Source of the DNA: Pararhizobium sp. A13
GTDB taxonomy: Bacteria; Pseudomonadota; Alphaproteobacteria; Rhizobiales; Rhizobiaceae
Direction: 5' to 3'
DNA: 64,000 bases
Assembly: GCF_040126305.1 (NCBI RefSeq)
Contig: NZ_CP149510.1
Location: 2,305,001-2,369,000 of the forward strand
The notes under the pieces are model-generated. The model was not told the DNA's origin. It ran no database searches and was given only the letters and a program-made list of their open reading frames with translations. Positions 1-8,252 of the stretch are shown here, in pieces (the first letter of the stretch is position 1; every line of letters begins with the position of its first letter). Made by a program: the position numbers and the translations under genes.

Positions 1-1490
1 GCGATGGCAAAGACGAAGCCGCGATCGGCGAGCGACAGGCAGTTGGTGTTGAAACCGGCCGGAATGCTGATGCCATAGGCGCCGTAGCCATAGAGCAGGC
101 AGGGCGCCGAGCCGTCGAGGACAACATCCTTGCGATAGAGCAGGGTGACCGGAACCTCGACGCCGTCCCACGACGGCGCCATGACGCGGCGGGTGACGTA
201 GTCATCCGCATTGTGGCCGGACGGCACGTCCTGCGTCTTCAGAAGCGTGCGCTCGCGTGTCGCCATATCGTAGTCGTAGAGTTGGCTCGGCGTCGTCATC
301 GACGAATAGGAGAAGCGGATGACGTCGGTGTCGTATTCGCCGGCGCCCGAAAGCCCGAGCGAATAGGCTTCCTCGGCAAAGGCGATCGCGTGTTCCTCAC
401 CGGTCCTGCGGTCGCGGATCTTGATCCGCGGCAGGCCGTTTTCCCGCTCCAGCCAGACGAGGTGGCGGGCAAAGGCCATGTGCGAGAGGATCAGCCGGCC
501 CGGCGTATGCGGCACGACATCGGTCCAGTTTTCCCGACTCGGTTTGTCAACCGGCGTCTGCATGATCTTGAAATCCTTGGCGCCGTCCGCATTGGTCAGG
601 ATGTAGAAGACATCGCCGCCTTCAGTCAGCGAATATTCGAGCCCGGTTTGACGCGCGGCGACGAGCTGCGGCTTGCCGGTCAGGTCGGAGGTCGGCAGCA
701 GCCAGTATTCGCTGGTCTCGTGGTCGTGAATGTCGATGTAGATGAAATCGTCGAGCATCGAGCCGCCGACGCCCATGAAGAAGCCCGGATCCTCCTCCTC
801 GTAGACCAGCCGGTCGTCGCTCTGCGGCGTGCCGACAATATGGTGGAAGATTTTTGAAGGCCGATGGTTGTCGTCGAGCACGGTATAGAAGAAGCTCTTG
901 CCATCCGGCGCCCAGGCGCCGCCGCCGCCGGTGTTCTTGATGACGTCGGCAAGGTCCTCGCCCGTTGCAAGGTCGCGGACGCGCAGCGTGTAATATTCCG
1001 AGCCCTTGTCGTCATAGCCCCAGAGGCCGCGGCTGTGGTCGGTCGAGTGGTCGATGCCGGCGAGGCGGAAATAGGCCTTGCCATCGCCCTCCTTGTCGCC
1101 GTCAAGAAGCACGGTGCGCTCGCCGCCATCGCGGGGGATGCGGAAATAGCGCGGCTGTTCGCCGCCGGTGACGAAGAAGGTGCCGTAGGCAAAAGGCCCG
1201 TCCTTCATCGGCACGGACGAGTCGTCCTCCTTGATGCGGCCCTTCATCTCGGCAAACAGCGTCTTCTGCAGCGCCTCGGTATCGGCCATCGCCGCCTTCA
1301 TATAGGCGTTCTCGGCTTCGAGGTGCTTGCGGATCTCCGGATCGAGGATCGAGGGATCCTTGAACATCGCCTGCCAGTTGTCGGCGCGCAGCCAGGCATA
1401 GTCGTCCGTCCGGGTGATGCCATGACGGGTATCGGTCACCGGCTTTTTCGGAGCGACGGGAGCGGCGGGCAGATTCTTGAATATGGACAA
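1..1490 (-). CDS. ptrB: Oligopeptidase B (S9A serine protease), C-terminal part cut by window edge
   Basis: A serine peptidase of the prolyl oligopeptidase family that cleaves short peptides after Arg or Lys in the cytoplasm. About 496 codons are present. The N-terminal beta-propeller domain is complete (motifs DTRHGITRTDDYAWLR and EIRKHLEAENAYM near the start). The chain reaches the start of the alpha/beta hydrolase domain (LLYGYGAYGISI, then LSLADRGFVFAIA) where the window ends, so the catalytic Ser, Asp and His lie outside. Family members are about 700 residues. The start is a TTG at 1490 with a GGAG ribosome site 6 bases upstream; no in-frame ATG precedes it. Long open frames on the opposite strand here are shadows. 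Confidence 0.9.
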   Translation of the reverse strand, partial: MSIFKNLPAAPVAPKKPVTDTRHGITRTDDYAWLRADNWQAMFKDPSILDPEIRKHLEAENAYMKAAMADTEALQKTLFAEMKGRIKEDDSSVPMKDGPFAYGTFFVTGGEQPRYFRIPRDGGERTVLLDGDKEGDGKAYFRLAGIDHSTDHSRGLWGYDDKGSEYYTLRVRDLATGEDLADVIKNTGGGGAWAPDGKSFFYTVLDDNHRPSKIFHHIVGTPQSDDRLVYEEEDPGFFMGVGGSMLDDFIYIDIHDHETSEYWLLPTSDLTGKPQLVAARQTGLEYSLTEGGDVFYILTNADGAKDFKIMQTPVDKPSRENWTDVVPHTPGRLILSHMAFARHLVWLERENGLPRIKIRDRRTGEEHAIAFAEEAYSLGLSGAGEYDTDVIRFSYSSMTTPSQLYDYDMATRERTLLKTQDVPSGHNADDYVTRRVMAPSWDGVEVPVTLLYRKDVVLDGSAPCLLYGYGAYGISIPAGFNTNCLSLADRGFVFAI

Positions 1491-1761
1491 GGATGACTCC
1501 GGGAAAAATGCGAGGGGTGTACACCGGAGATAGAGGCCGGGTGCCAAAGGTTCAAGAAAAAAGCTCGCGCCATTGCGCAGACCGCCTGAACAAATTCGCG
1601 TTAGCCGCTGCGTAGGATCGCGTTCATCACGCATGAACGATCAGATGAGCATTGCGATGTGCCTGTGGTATGTGGACGAGGCGATCGCGATCCGGCCGGC
1701 GTGATTTCCGCAGCGATCGTGCCGGCAAATTGCGCGACCGCTATCCTCCGAAGGCCCCGCT

Positions 1762-1776
1762 TTAACCGTACGTTAG
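1762..1776. promoter_or_regulatory. CtrA-like half-site pair upstream of chemoreceptor
   Basis: TTAACCGTACGTTAG fits TTAA-N7-TTAA with one mismatch in the second half. It lies about 130 bases before the chemoreceptor start, in the otherwise gene-free stretch 1491-1902. CtrA controls motility genes in alphaproteobacteria, so a role here is plausible but inferred. The same gap also holds an inverted repeat GTTCAT-N5-ATGAAC at about 1622-1638. Confidence 0.3.
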
Positions 1777-1902
1777 CGCAATTCCTTCAGATTGCGCCTC
1801 AGGCGCGATGTCGTTTTCCCGTGCGCTTTGTCAGAGGCATCATGCCTTGAACCTCCCTTTTTCGTTCAGCTTGCGGGCCATCGGCCCCGCCGGAGTTCAG
1901 TT

Positions 1903-3816
1903 ATGACCTTTCGCAATCTCTCCATTCTCCAGAAGATCGGCCTCGTCGTGTTCGTCATGGGGCTGTCGTCGCTGGTCATCGCCTTTGTCGGTGCGAAGGG
2001 TATTTCAGCATTGGAATCGGCCATGGTGTCGGTCGGCGAGAAAGAGGAAGTCGCCCGCGAGGCGATGGACCTGCGCGTCGATATCATCGCCATCAGCCGC
2101 ATGACTTACCAGCTTGCCGCCCAGCCTGAAAAGGCGGCCGATTTCCGCGCGGAGACGGAAAAGCGCTCGAAGGAAATGCTCGAGCGCCTGCCGAAGATCG
2201 AAGCGGCCGCCGACCAAACCGAACTCAAGCAGCTGCAGACGATCCGCTCGACGCTCGAAACTTACTTCGGCGAAATCCGCGCCATGGTCGATATCGCCGA
2301 GAAGAACGGCCAGGATGCTGCTGCGATCAAGGCCGGGCTCGACGAGGCGCTCGCCGCCCAGAAGACCGTCACCAGCGCGGTCAAGGAATACAGCACCTAT
2401 TCGGGTGAAGCGCTCGCCACGGCCCGCGCGGACGCGCTCCAGTCCTCGTCGCTCGCACTCGTCATCGCCGTAGCGTCGGCCGCGGCCTGCATCGTCTTCG
2501 GTGCGGTGGTCAGTCTGCTCGTGGCTCGCCGGGGCATTTCGGCGCCGGTTCGTTCGCTGACGGCCGCCATGAGCCGCCTTGCCGAGGGCAATCTCGACAG
2601 TACCGGCACGGATGCCGAGCGCAAGGACGAGATCGGCGAAATGGCCCGCGCCGTCGAAGTCTTCCGCCGCAATGCGCTGGCAATGCGGGACATGAAGGCG
2701 CAAGAGGCAGCACTTCATGCGCTGAGCAGCGATCTGCAGTCGAGCATCAGCACCGTCGTTGCGGCTGCCGTCGCCGGCGATTTCACCGGCCGCATCGGCA
2801 AGGATTATCAGAACGACGATCTCAACCGCTTCGCCGGCAGCGTCAACGAACTGGTCGACAGTATCGACAACGCCGTCGCCGAAGTGCGCCGCGTCATCGC
2901 CGCCCTTGCCGACGCCGACCTGTCGCAAAGCATGAGCGGCCATTTCCAGGGGGCCTTTGCCGAACTGCAGCAGAACGTCAATTCCACGATGGTGACGCTG
3001 CGCTCGACCATGCAGAATGTGCGCGGGGCTGCCGGCACCATCAAGGAAAGCTCCGCCGAACTGAGCTCTGCCGCCAACGACCTCTCCAAGCGCACCGAGC
3101 AGCAGGCGGCCGCACTTGAGGAAACCGCCGCAGCATTGGACGAGATTACCGCGACCGTTCGCGCCTCCTCCTCGCGCGCCAACGAAGCCCGCGACATGGT
3201 GCGCGAGACGAAGGAAAGCGCCGGCAAGTCGGGCGAGATCGTCCGCAGCGCCGTCAGCGCCATGAGCCGCATCGAGGGTTCGTCGAGCCGGATCAGCCAG
3301 ATCATCGGCGTCATCGACGAGATCGCCTTCCAGACCAACCTTCTGGCGCTCAATGCGGGCGTCGAGGCGGCCCGCGCTGGTGAGGCGGGACGCGGTTTCG
3401 CCGTCGTCGCCCAGGAAGTGCGCGAACTGGCGCAGCGCTCCGCCAATGCCGCCAAGGAGATCAAGACGCTGATCAGCGCCTCTGCCTCGGAAGTCGAAGG
3501 CGGCGTCTCGCTGGTGCGTGCGACCGGCGATGCGCTGCTGGAGATCGAGAAGCTCGTCCTCCGCGTCAACGACCATGTGGACAGCATCGCGACCGCGGCG
3601 CGCGAACAGGCGACCGCGCTTGCCGAAATCAACACCTCCGTCAACCACATGGACCAGATGACGCAGAAGAACGCCGCCATGGTCGAGGAGACGACGGCGG
3701 CGAGCGAAACGCTTGCCGACGAGAGCCGCCAACTGCAGACGCTGCTTGCCCGCTTCAAGCTCGAAGAAGCAAATCGCGCATCGCAGCCGCAGCTACGCAC
3801 ACGTTACGCGGCCTGA
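1903..3816 (+). CDS. Methyl-accepting chemotaxis protein
   Basis: A membrane chemoreceptor that passes ligand signals to CheA/CheW and the flagellar motor. Of its 637 residues, transmembrane segments lie at about 11-31 and 184-207 and bracket a mostly helical periplasmic domain of roughly 150 residues. HAMP segments follow, then a long methylated coiled coil with the hairpin-tip signature [20 protein letters not shown] and [15 protein letters not shown]. The ATG at 1903 is chosen because GGAG lies 8 bases upstream and the first transmembrane helix begins soon after; an in-frame extension back to 1792 looks non-coding. It is a single gene followed by a strong terminator. The ligand cannot be told. 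No CheB/CheR-binding pentapeptide is seen at the C-terminus. Confidence 0.93.
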   Translation: MTFRNLSILQKIGLVVFVMGLSSLVIAFVGAKGISALESAMVSVGEKEEVAREAMDLRVDIIAISRMTYQLAAQPEKAADFRAETEKRSKEMLERLPKIEAAADQTELKQLQTIRSTLETYFGEIRAMVDIAEKNGQDAAAIKAGLDEALAAQKTVTSAVKEYSTYSGEALATARADALQSSSLALVIAVASAAACIVFGAVVSLLVARRGISAPVRSLTAAMSRLAEGNLDSTGTDAERKDEIGEMARAVEVFRRNALAMRDMKAQEAALHALSSDLQSSISTVVAAAVAGDFTGRIGKDYQNDDLNRFAGSVNELVDSIDNAVAEVRRVIAALADADLSQSMSGHFQGAFAELQQNVNSTMVTLRSTMQNVRGAAGTIKESSAELSSAANDLSKRTEQQAAALEETAAALDEITATVRASSSRANEARDMVRETKESAGKSGEIVRSAVSAMSRIEGSSSRISQIIGVIDEIAFQTNLLALNAGVEAARAGEAGRGFAVVAQEVRELAQRSANAAKEIKTLISASASEVEGGVSLVRATGDALLEIEKLVLRVNDHVDSIATAAREQATALAEINTSVNHMDQMTQKNAAMVEETTAASETLADESRQLQTLLARFKLEEANRASQPQLRTRYAA

Positions 3817-3842
3817 GCGTCCAGCCACGGGTGAAACAACTG

Positions 3843-3878
3843 AAAACGCCCGCATGTCGAACGACATGCGGGCGTTTT
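3843..3878 (+). terminator. Rho-independent terminator of the chemoreceptor gene
   Basis: A perfect inverted repeat of about 15 bp (AACGCCCGCATGTCG, 2-base loop, complement) ends in TTTT on the plus strand. The stretch 3879-4086 after it holds no gene. Confidence 0.85.
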
Positions 3879-4086
3879 CGCATGCTGAATCAGTTCATTA
3901 GCTAGTGCCCATCTTCCCTTCCGGCTCGCCCCCGGCGTGCTCGATGAGGGTCTGGAATTTCGGTATCTCCGCCTGGCCTCCTCGATCATGAGGATACGTT
4001 CAGGTGGGTGTCAGCTTTGTGGTGTGCTTTCCGTCGTTTGTGCGGCCAAGCGGCCGCGCCCGGTGTGTCGAGACAGAGTGGACAAC

Positions 4087-4848
4087 ATGAAGAAGAAAGC
4101 ACTGCATATCGTCCTCGAGACGGAGCGGAAGGACACCGTCTTCAGTCAGGACGAGCCGCCGGTCGGCGATTTTTCCTTCAATGCCAAGGTGGCTGACGTG
4201 TTTGACGACATGGTCAGCCGCTCGGTGCCGCACTACGAAGAAATGCAGCGGATGGTCTGCGAACTGGCGCAGGATTTTGCCAAGCGCAATACCAACTTGT
4301 ACGATATCGGCTGCTCGACTGCGACGACGCTGCTTGCGCTTGATCCGGTTCTGGATCCGAGCGTCAAGTTCATTGGCGTCGACAACGCCCCCGATATGCT
4401 TGAGAAGGCACGGCAGAAGATCGCCCAGACCGCTACGCAAAGGCCGATCGAGCTGCAGATGGCGGATTTGCACAAGGGCCTGTATATGGAGAATGCCAGC
4501 GTCGTTACGATGCTGCTGACCCTTCAATTCATTCGTCCGCTCTACCGCGAGCGAATGATGAAGATGATCTACTCTGGCTTGAATGAACAGGGTTGCGTGG
4601 TCCTGATCGAAAAGCTGACGAGCGAGGACACGACCTTCAACCGCTTGTTCATCCAGCATTATTACGATTTCAAGCGGCGAAACGGATATTCGGAGATCGA
4701 GATCTCCAAGAAACGGGAAGCGCTGGAAAATGTCCTCATCCCCTATCGACTGGAAGAGAATATCCAGCTTCTCAGGGAAACGGGATTCAAGCACGTCGAA
4801 GTGTTTTTCCGCTGGTACAATTTCTGCGGCATCATCGCGGTCAAATAG
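4087..4848 (+). CDS. cmoA: CmoA-like carboxy-S-adenosyl-L-methionine synthase
   Basis: CmoA converts SAM plus prephenate into carboxy-SAM, which CmoB then uses to modify wobble uridine 34 of tRNAs. The protein has 253 residues (E. coli CmoA has 247). Features seen: FNAKVADVFDDMVSRSVPHY with the conserved Tyr, a Rossmann methyltransferase motif YDIGCSTATTLLAL, an acidic loop GVDNAPDMLEKAR, DFKRRNGYSEIEIS, and SKKREALENVL with the conserved Arg that binds the carboxyl group of carboxy-SAM in the family. The ATG at 4087 starts the conserved part; an upstream in-frame extension to 3937 is not conserved-looking. No cmoB is nearby. The next gene, 11 bases downstream, is a membrane methyltransferase, so the tRNA role is inferred from family only. 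Confidence 0.82.
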   Translation: MKKKALHIVLETERKDTVFSQDEPPVGDFSFNAKVADVFDDMVSRSVPHYEEMQRMVCELAQDFAKRNTNLYDIGCSTATTLLALDPVLDPSVKFIGVDNAPDMLEKARQKIAQTATQRPIELQMADLHKGLYMENASVVTMLLTLQFIRPLYRERMMKMIYSGLNEQGCVVLIEKLTSEDTTFNRLFIQHYYDFKRRNGYSEIEISKKREALENVLIPYRLEENIQLLRETGFKHVEVFFRWYNFCGIIAVK

Positions 4849-4859
4849 CTGAGAAAAAA

Positions 4860-5606
4860 ATGAAATCCTTGATGATCTCCATCGGCAACTTTCTGTTCCG
4901 GTATCGAAACCAGCTATTCCCCGTCATTATCGTCGGGCTCTTTCTGTCCGCCGCGCCGAAAACGGAAATGTTTGGCAGCAAGCAGCTCGAAAATGCCAGG
5001 GACATGGTCGCATGGCTTGTCGCATTGTCCGGGCTGGCGTTCCGCGCGATCGTTATCGGCTATGCCTACATTCAGCGGGGCGGCCTGAACAAGAAGGTTT
5101 ACGCCAAGAATCTTGTTACCGAAGGCATGTTCAGCGTCTGTCGTAATCCGTTATATGTCGGCAACGTCTTGATCTACAGCGCGGTTTTCCTCATGCATGG
5201 CAACCCGGTGGTGACAGTTGTCGGTATCCTGTTGTTCTGCTTCATGTACCAATGCATCGTCTACGCCGAGGAGGCGTTCCTTGAGGGAAAGTTCGCAGAA
5301 GGCTACAAGGCCTACTGCTCCGACGTCCCGCGCTGGCTTCCGCGCTTCAGCAAATTTTCCCAGGCCACTGAAGGCATGGATTTCAATTTCAAGCGGGTTA
5401 TTGCCAAGGATTATTCAACCGCATCGGCTGCGCTGATCACCTTGCTGCTGGCAGAAGTTTACGAGCACGTGGCGGGCTCGGTTCCGACCTCCGACGTCCA
5501 GTATGTGTCCATCCTCGCAACACTCATTGTTCTGACCGGCATCGCCACCGCGTTCATCAGCCAGCTGAAGAAACGCGGCGTCTTCAGCGACAAGAAAACG
5601 GTTTGA
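4860..5606 (+). CDS. Isoprenylcysteine carboxyl methyltransferase-family membrane protein
   Basis: A 248-residue integral membrane protein with about five hydrophobic segments (roughly residues 14-30, 42-65, 95-137, 182-198 and 208-228). It carries the ICMT/PEMT methyltransferase core: CRNPLYVGNVLIY, then EEAFLEGKFAEGYKAYCSDV followed by PRWLPRF. Members methylate lipids, prenylated or other hydrophobic small substrates using SAM; the bacterial substrate is usually unknown. It begins 11 bases after the CmoA-like gene (ATG at 4860), so the two are probably cotranscribed. The C-terminal pair of extra helices after the core is longer than in minimal ICMT-like proteins. After its end, 5607-5828 holds no gene. 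Confidence 0.75.
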   Translation: MKSLMISIGNFLFRYRNQLFPVIIVGLFLSAAPKTEMFGSKQLENARDMVAWLVALSGLAFRAIVIGYAYIQRGGLNKKVYAKNLVTEGMFSVCRNPLYVGNVLIYSAVFLMHGNPVVTVVGILLFCFMYQCIVYAEEAFLEGKFAEGYKAYCSDVPRWLPRFSKFSQATEGMDFNFKRVIAKDYSTASAALITLLLAEVYEHVAGSVPTSDVQYVSILATLIVLTGIATAFISQLKKRGVFSDKKTV

Positions 5607-5828
5607 TGAGAGGAGTTTGGGCTTTGGTCGACTGCGGCCGACCGCTCCATCGGTAGCCGCATTCCTTCCACGACGGCAATGATCCTTCACGCCGGCTGCC
5701 GCCTTGTTGCAGCTGCGTCGCTACTTTTCTTGAAAAAAGTTTTGGTGGCATGTCGATTTTCCCGACACGCGTTCGTCGTATGATCAGGAAGGCCATTGTG
5801 GCTTCCGTCAATCAGAGGAGAAGAGACG

Positions 5829-6251
5829 ATGCGCGTTATGGTTATGGTGAAGGCGACGAAGGATAGCGAAGCGGGGATCATGCCCTCGACCGAGCTTCTT
5901 GAAGCCATGGGCAAGTACAACGAGGAACTGGTCAACGCCGGCATCATGATGGCAGGCGAGGGGCTGCATCCTTCCTCGAAAGGCAAGCGTATCGCCTTCG
6001 ACGGCCCCGGCCGCACCGTTATCGACGGTCCCTTCGCGGAGACCCGCGAACTGGTCGCCGGCTTCTGGCTCTGGGAGGTCAAGGACATGGCCGAAGCGGT
6101 GGAGTGGGTGAAGCGCTGCCCCAATCCGATGCTGGGTCCGAGCGAGATCGAGATCCGCCGGGTGTTCGAGGCCGCCGACTTCGGCGAGGCCCTGACGCCG
6201 GAGCTCGCCGAACAGGAGGAACGGCTGCGCGAAAAGACGGCCAACCGCTGA
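5829..6251 (+). CDS. DGPF/YCII-domain protein
   Basis: A 140-residue cytoplasmic protein of the YCII-related (DGPF) family. It shows the opening strand MRVMVMVKA, the signature VIDGPFAETRELVAGFWLWE and an AVEWVKRCPNP helix. The biochemical function of this family is not established; members form ferredoxin-like dimers. The start at 5829 follows AGGAGAAG closely. It sits 60 bases ahead of an ECF sigma factor on the same strand. This pairing is the known neighbourhood of the ECF42-type sigma factors, so the protein probably belongs to the regulon or signalling unit of that sigma factor. Confidence 0.85.
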   Translation: MRVMVMVKATKDSEAGIMPSTELLEAMGKYNEELVNAGIMMAGEGLHPSSKGKRIAFDGPGRTVIDGPFAETRELVAGFWLWEVKDMAEAVEWVKRCPNPMLGPSEIEIRRVFEAADFGEALTPELAEQEERLREKTANR

Positions 6252-6311
6252 CGTATCCTGCCTCGCCGCCGCGGCTTGACGTGGCCCTCGTCCCTCCCGT
6301 AAGCGGGAAGC

Positions 6312-7574
6312 ATGGCGGCGATCGAAACCCATCACACGATCGAGACGGTCTTCCGGATCGAACAGGCCAGGCTCATCGCGGGCCTGGCCCGAATGGTTCG
6401 GGACGTCGGTTTGGCCGAGGACCTGGCCCAGGACGCCCTCGTGGTTGCCCTCTCCGAATGGCCGAAGACCGGGGTTCCGAGAAACCCCGGCGCCTGGCTG
6501 ATGGCCGCTGCCAAGCGCCGGGCCATCGACGGCTTCCGCCGCAAGAAGATGCTGGCGCGCAAGCACGCCGAGATCGGCCGGGACCTTGAAGACGAAAGTG
6601 TCGATCCCGTCGCGGATATCGAGGCGGCCATGGATGACGACCTTGGCGATGAGCTGCTCGGCCTGATCTTTACCGCCTGCCACCCGGTGCTCTCGCCCGA
6701 GGCGCGCGCGGCGCTGACGCTGCGCCTGATCGGCGGGCTGACGACGGACGAGATCGCCCGCGCTTTCCTCTCCAGCGAAGCGACCATCGCCCAGCGCATC
6801 GTCCGGGCCAAGAAGACGCTCGGCAAGGCCGGCCTGGCATACGAAGTCCCGCGCGGGCCGGACCGAAGGGAACGCCTCGCCTCGGTTCTGGAGGTTATCT
6901 ACCTGATCTTCAACGAAGGCTATGCTGCCACCGCCGGCGAAGACCTGATCCGCCCGGCCTTGTGCGCCGAGGCCCAGCGCCTCGGCCGCATCCTCGCCGG
7001 CCTTGCGCCCGGTGAGCCCGAGGTCTTCGGCCTTCTCGCGCTGATGGAAATCCAGGCCTCGCGCCTTGGCGCCCGAATTGCGCCGGACGGCTCGCTCGTT
7101 CCCTTGACCGAACAGAACCGTTCCCGCTGGGACCAGCTCCTGATCCGCCGGGGCCTCGCCGCATTGGGACGCGCCGAAGCGCTCGGCGGCGCGGGCGGAC
7201 CCTACGCGCTGCAGGCAGCGCTCGCCGCCTGCCATGCACGGGCGCGAAAGGCGGAGGAGACGGACTGGCAGAGGATCGCAGCGCTCTACGATACGCTGCG
7301 TGCGGTGATGCCGTCACCGGTGGTCGATCTCAATCGGGCCGTGGCCCACAGCATGGCCTTCGGCCCGCAGGCAGGTCTGACGCTCGTGAGCGAGATCGAG
7401 CGGGCAGGGACCTTACGCGGCTACGCTCCGCTGCCGGCGGCGAAGGGGGATTTCCTGTTCCGGGCGGGCCGGTTGGCGGAGGCCACGGCCGAGTTCGAGC
7501 GCGCGGCCGCGCTCACCCGCAACGAGCGCGAACGGGCCTTCCTGCTCGGGCGGGCGGCCGCCTGCGGCGGCTGA
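6312..7574 (+). CDS. ECF-type RNA polymerase sigma factor with DUF6596/TPR-like C-terminal extension (ECF42-like)
   Basis: A 420-residue extracytoplasmic-function sigma factor. Region 2 is near residues 15-90 (RLIAGLARMVRDVGLAEDLA, then RNPGAWLMAAAKRRAID). Region 4 is at about 135-180 (GLTTDEIARAFLSSEATIAQ, then RIVRAKKTLG). A roughly 220-residue extension follows with YLIFNEGYAAT and helical repeat-like segments (GRAEALGGAGGPYALQAALA, PVVDLNRAVA, GRLAEATAEFERAA). Sigma factors of this group have no anti-sigma gene; the C-terminal extension is thought to control activity. The DGPF gene lies directly upstream. The start at 6312 is preceded by a weak GGGAAGC. The gene is intact, whereas the gene after it is broken. 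Confidence 0.88.
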   Translation: MAAIETHHTIETVFRIEQARLIAGLARMVRDVGLAEDLAQDALVVALSEWPKTGVPRNPGAWLMAAAKRRAIDGFRRKKMLARKHAEIGRDLEDESVDPVADIEAAMDDDLGDELLGLIFTACHPVLSPEARAALTLRLIGGLTTDEIARAFLSSEATIAQRIVRAKKTLGKAGLAYEVPRGPDRRERLASVLEVIYLIFNEGYAATAGEDLIRPALCAEAQRLGRILAGLAPGEPEVFGLLALMEIQASRLGARIAPDGSLVPLTEQNRSRWDQLLIRRGLAALGRAEALGGAGGPYALQAALAACHARARKAEETDWQRIAALYDTLRAVMPSPVVDLNRAVAHSMAFGPQAGLTLVSEIERAGTLRGYAPLPAAKGDFLFRAGRLAEATAEFERAAALTRNERERAFLLGRAAACGG

Positions 7575-7614
7575 CCCCAACGCCTATACGCCTCCAGAAG
7601 AGAGAGCCCCGTAC

Positions 7615-8017
7615 ACCGAGGACGATTTTCAAGCCCGCGTGGCAGAGATCACCGGCGGCAAGGGCGTCGATGTCGTCTACGACACGGTCGGGGCCGAGAC
7701 CTTCACGAAATCGCTCGATTCCTTACGCCCGCGCGGCACGCTGGTGAGCTTTGGCGAAACCTCGGGGTCGATCCCTCCGCTGGACGTCGCCCTGCTGGGG
7801 GGCGAAGGGATCGCTTTACGTCACCCGGCCGTCGATTGCGCACTACACCGCCAACCGCGCGGAATACGAGGCCGCCGCGCAAAATCTGTTCGCGGCGATG
7901 GAGGCCGGAGCGCTGCGGGCATCGGGCGTCACCACTTACGCCCTGTCCGACGTCCGCAATGCGCACGAGGATCTCGAGGCGCGGCGCACCACGGGCTCGG
8001 TGGTTCTGCTTCCCTGA
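7615..8017 (+). pseudogene. Remnant of a zinc-type quinone oxidoreductase / alcohol dehydrogenase
   Basis: Only the C-terminal half of an NADPH:quinone reductase-like (MDR family) protein remains. It begins at about YTEDDFQARVAEITGGKGVD and continues through VVYDTVGAETF and PRGTLVSFGE. At 7797-7802 a run of six G shifts the frame; with five G the reading continues GAKGSLYVTRPSIAHYTAN and ends LSDVRNAHEDLEARRTTGSV. The N-terminal roughly 190 residues, with the catalytic domain, are absent: the bases just upstream belong to the sigma factor. The truncation points to deletion rather than a sequencing error, though the G-run indel alone could be either. It is not expected to make an active enzyme. 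Confidence 0.8.
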
Positions 8018-8192
8018 CGGGAATCAGAATTCCCCGCAAACGCCTCACGTTTCGGCGTTGATCAAGGCTGCAGGTTCTTCGAGCGCATGAGAATGCCCAA
8101 CCCAAAAGGGACGTCCTGAGCCTCGTCGTTCGCTACTGTGGCGCGCGGCGACGTCAGATCGTGGGCGAGCATTTTGTCGCTGGACAATGCAT

Positions 8193-8230
8193 ATGTAACT
8201 TTATAACAGGATGGATGTAACGTTATTACA
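8193..8230. promoter_or_regulatory. Two tandem operator-like repeats (Zur-like)
   Basis: Two 16-bp near-identical units (ATGTAACTTTATAACA and ATGTAACGTTATTACA, 14 of 16 identical) start 22 bases apart, about two helical turns. Each is partly palindromic (TGTAA...TTACA in the second). They lie just before the AztD-like gene. A zinc-responsive Zur repressor is the natural candidate because AztD genes are zinc-controlled and the repeats resemble TGTTATAA-type Zur boxes, but the regulator is inferred. Confidence 0.5.
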
Positions 8231-8252
8231 TAAACTCGCGCAGGAGATTTTC

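Noticed and set aside
2005..3732. Long minus-strand frame of 575 codons opposite the chemoreceptor gene
   Set aside because: It mirrors a GC-rich gene with complete MCP motifs on the plus strand; no ribosome site or family motif.
3937..4086. N-terminal extension of the CmoA-like protein
   Set aside because: The extension lacks family similarity; ATG 4087 gives the normal family length.
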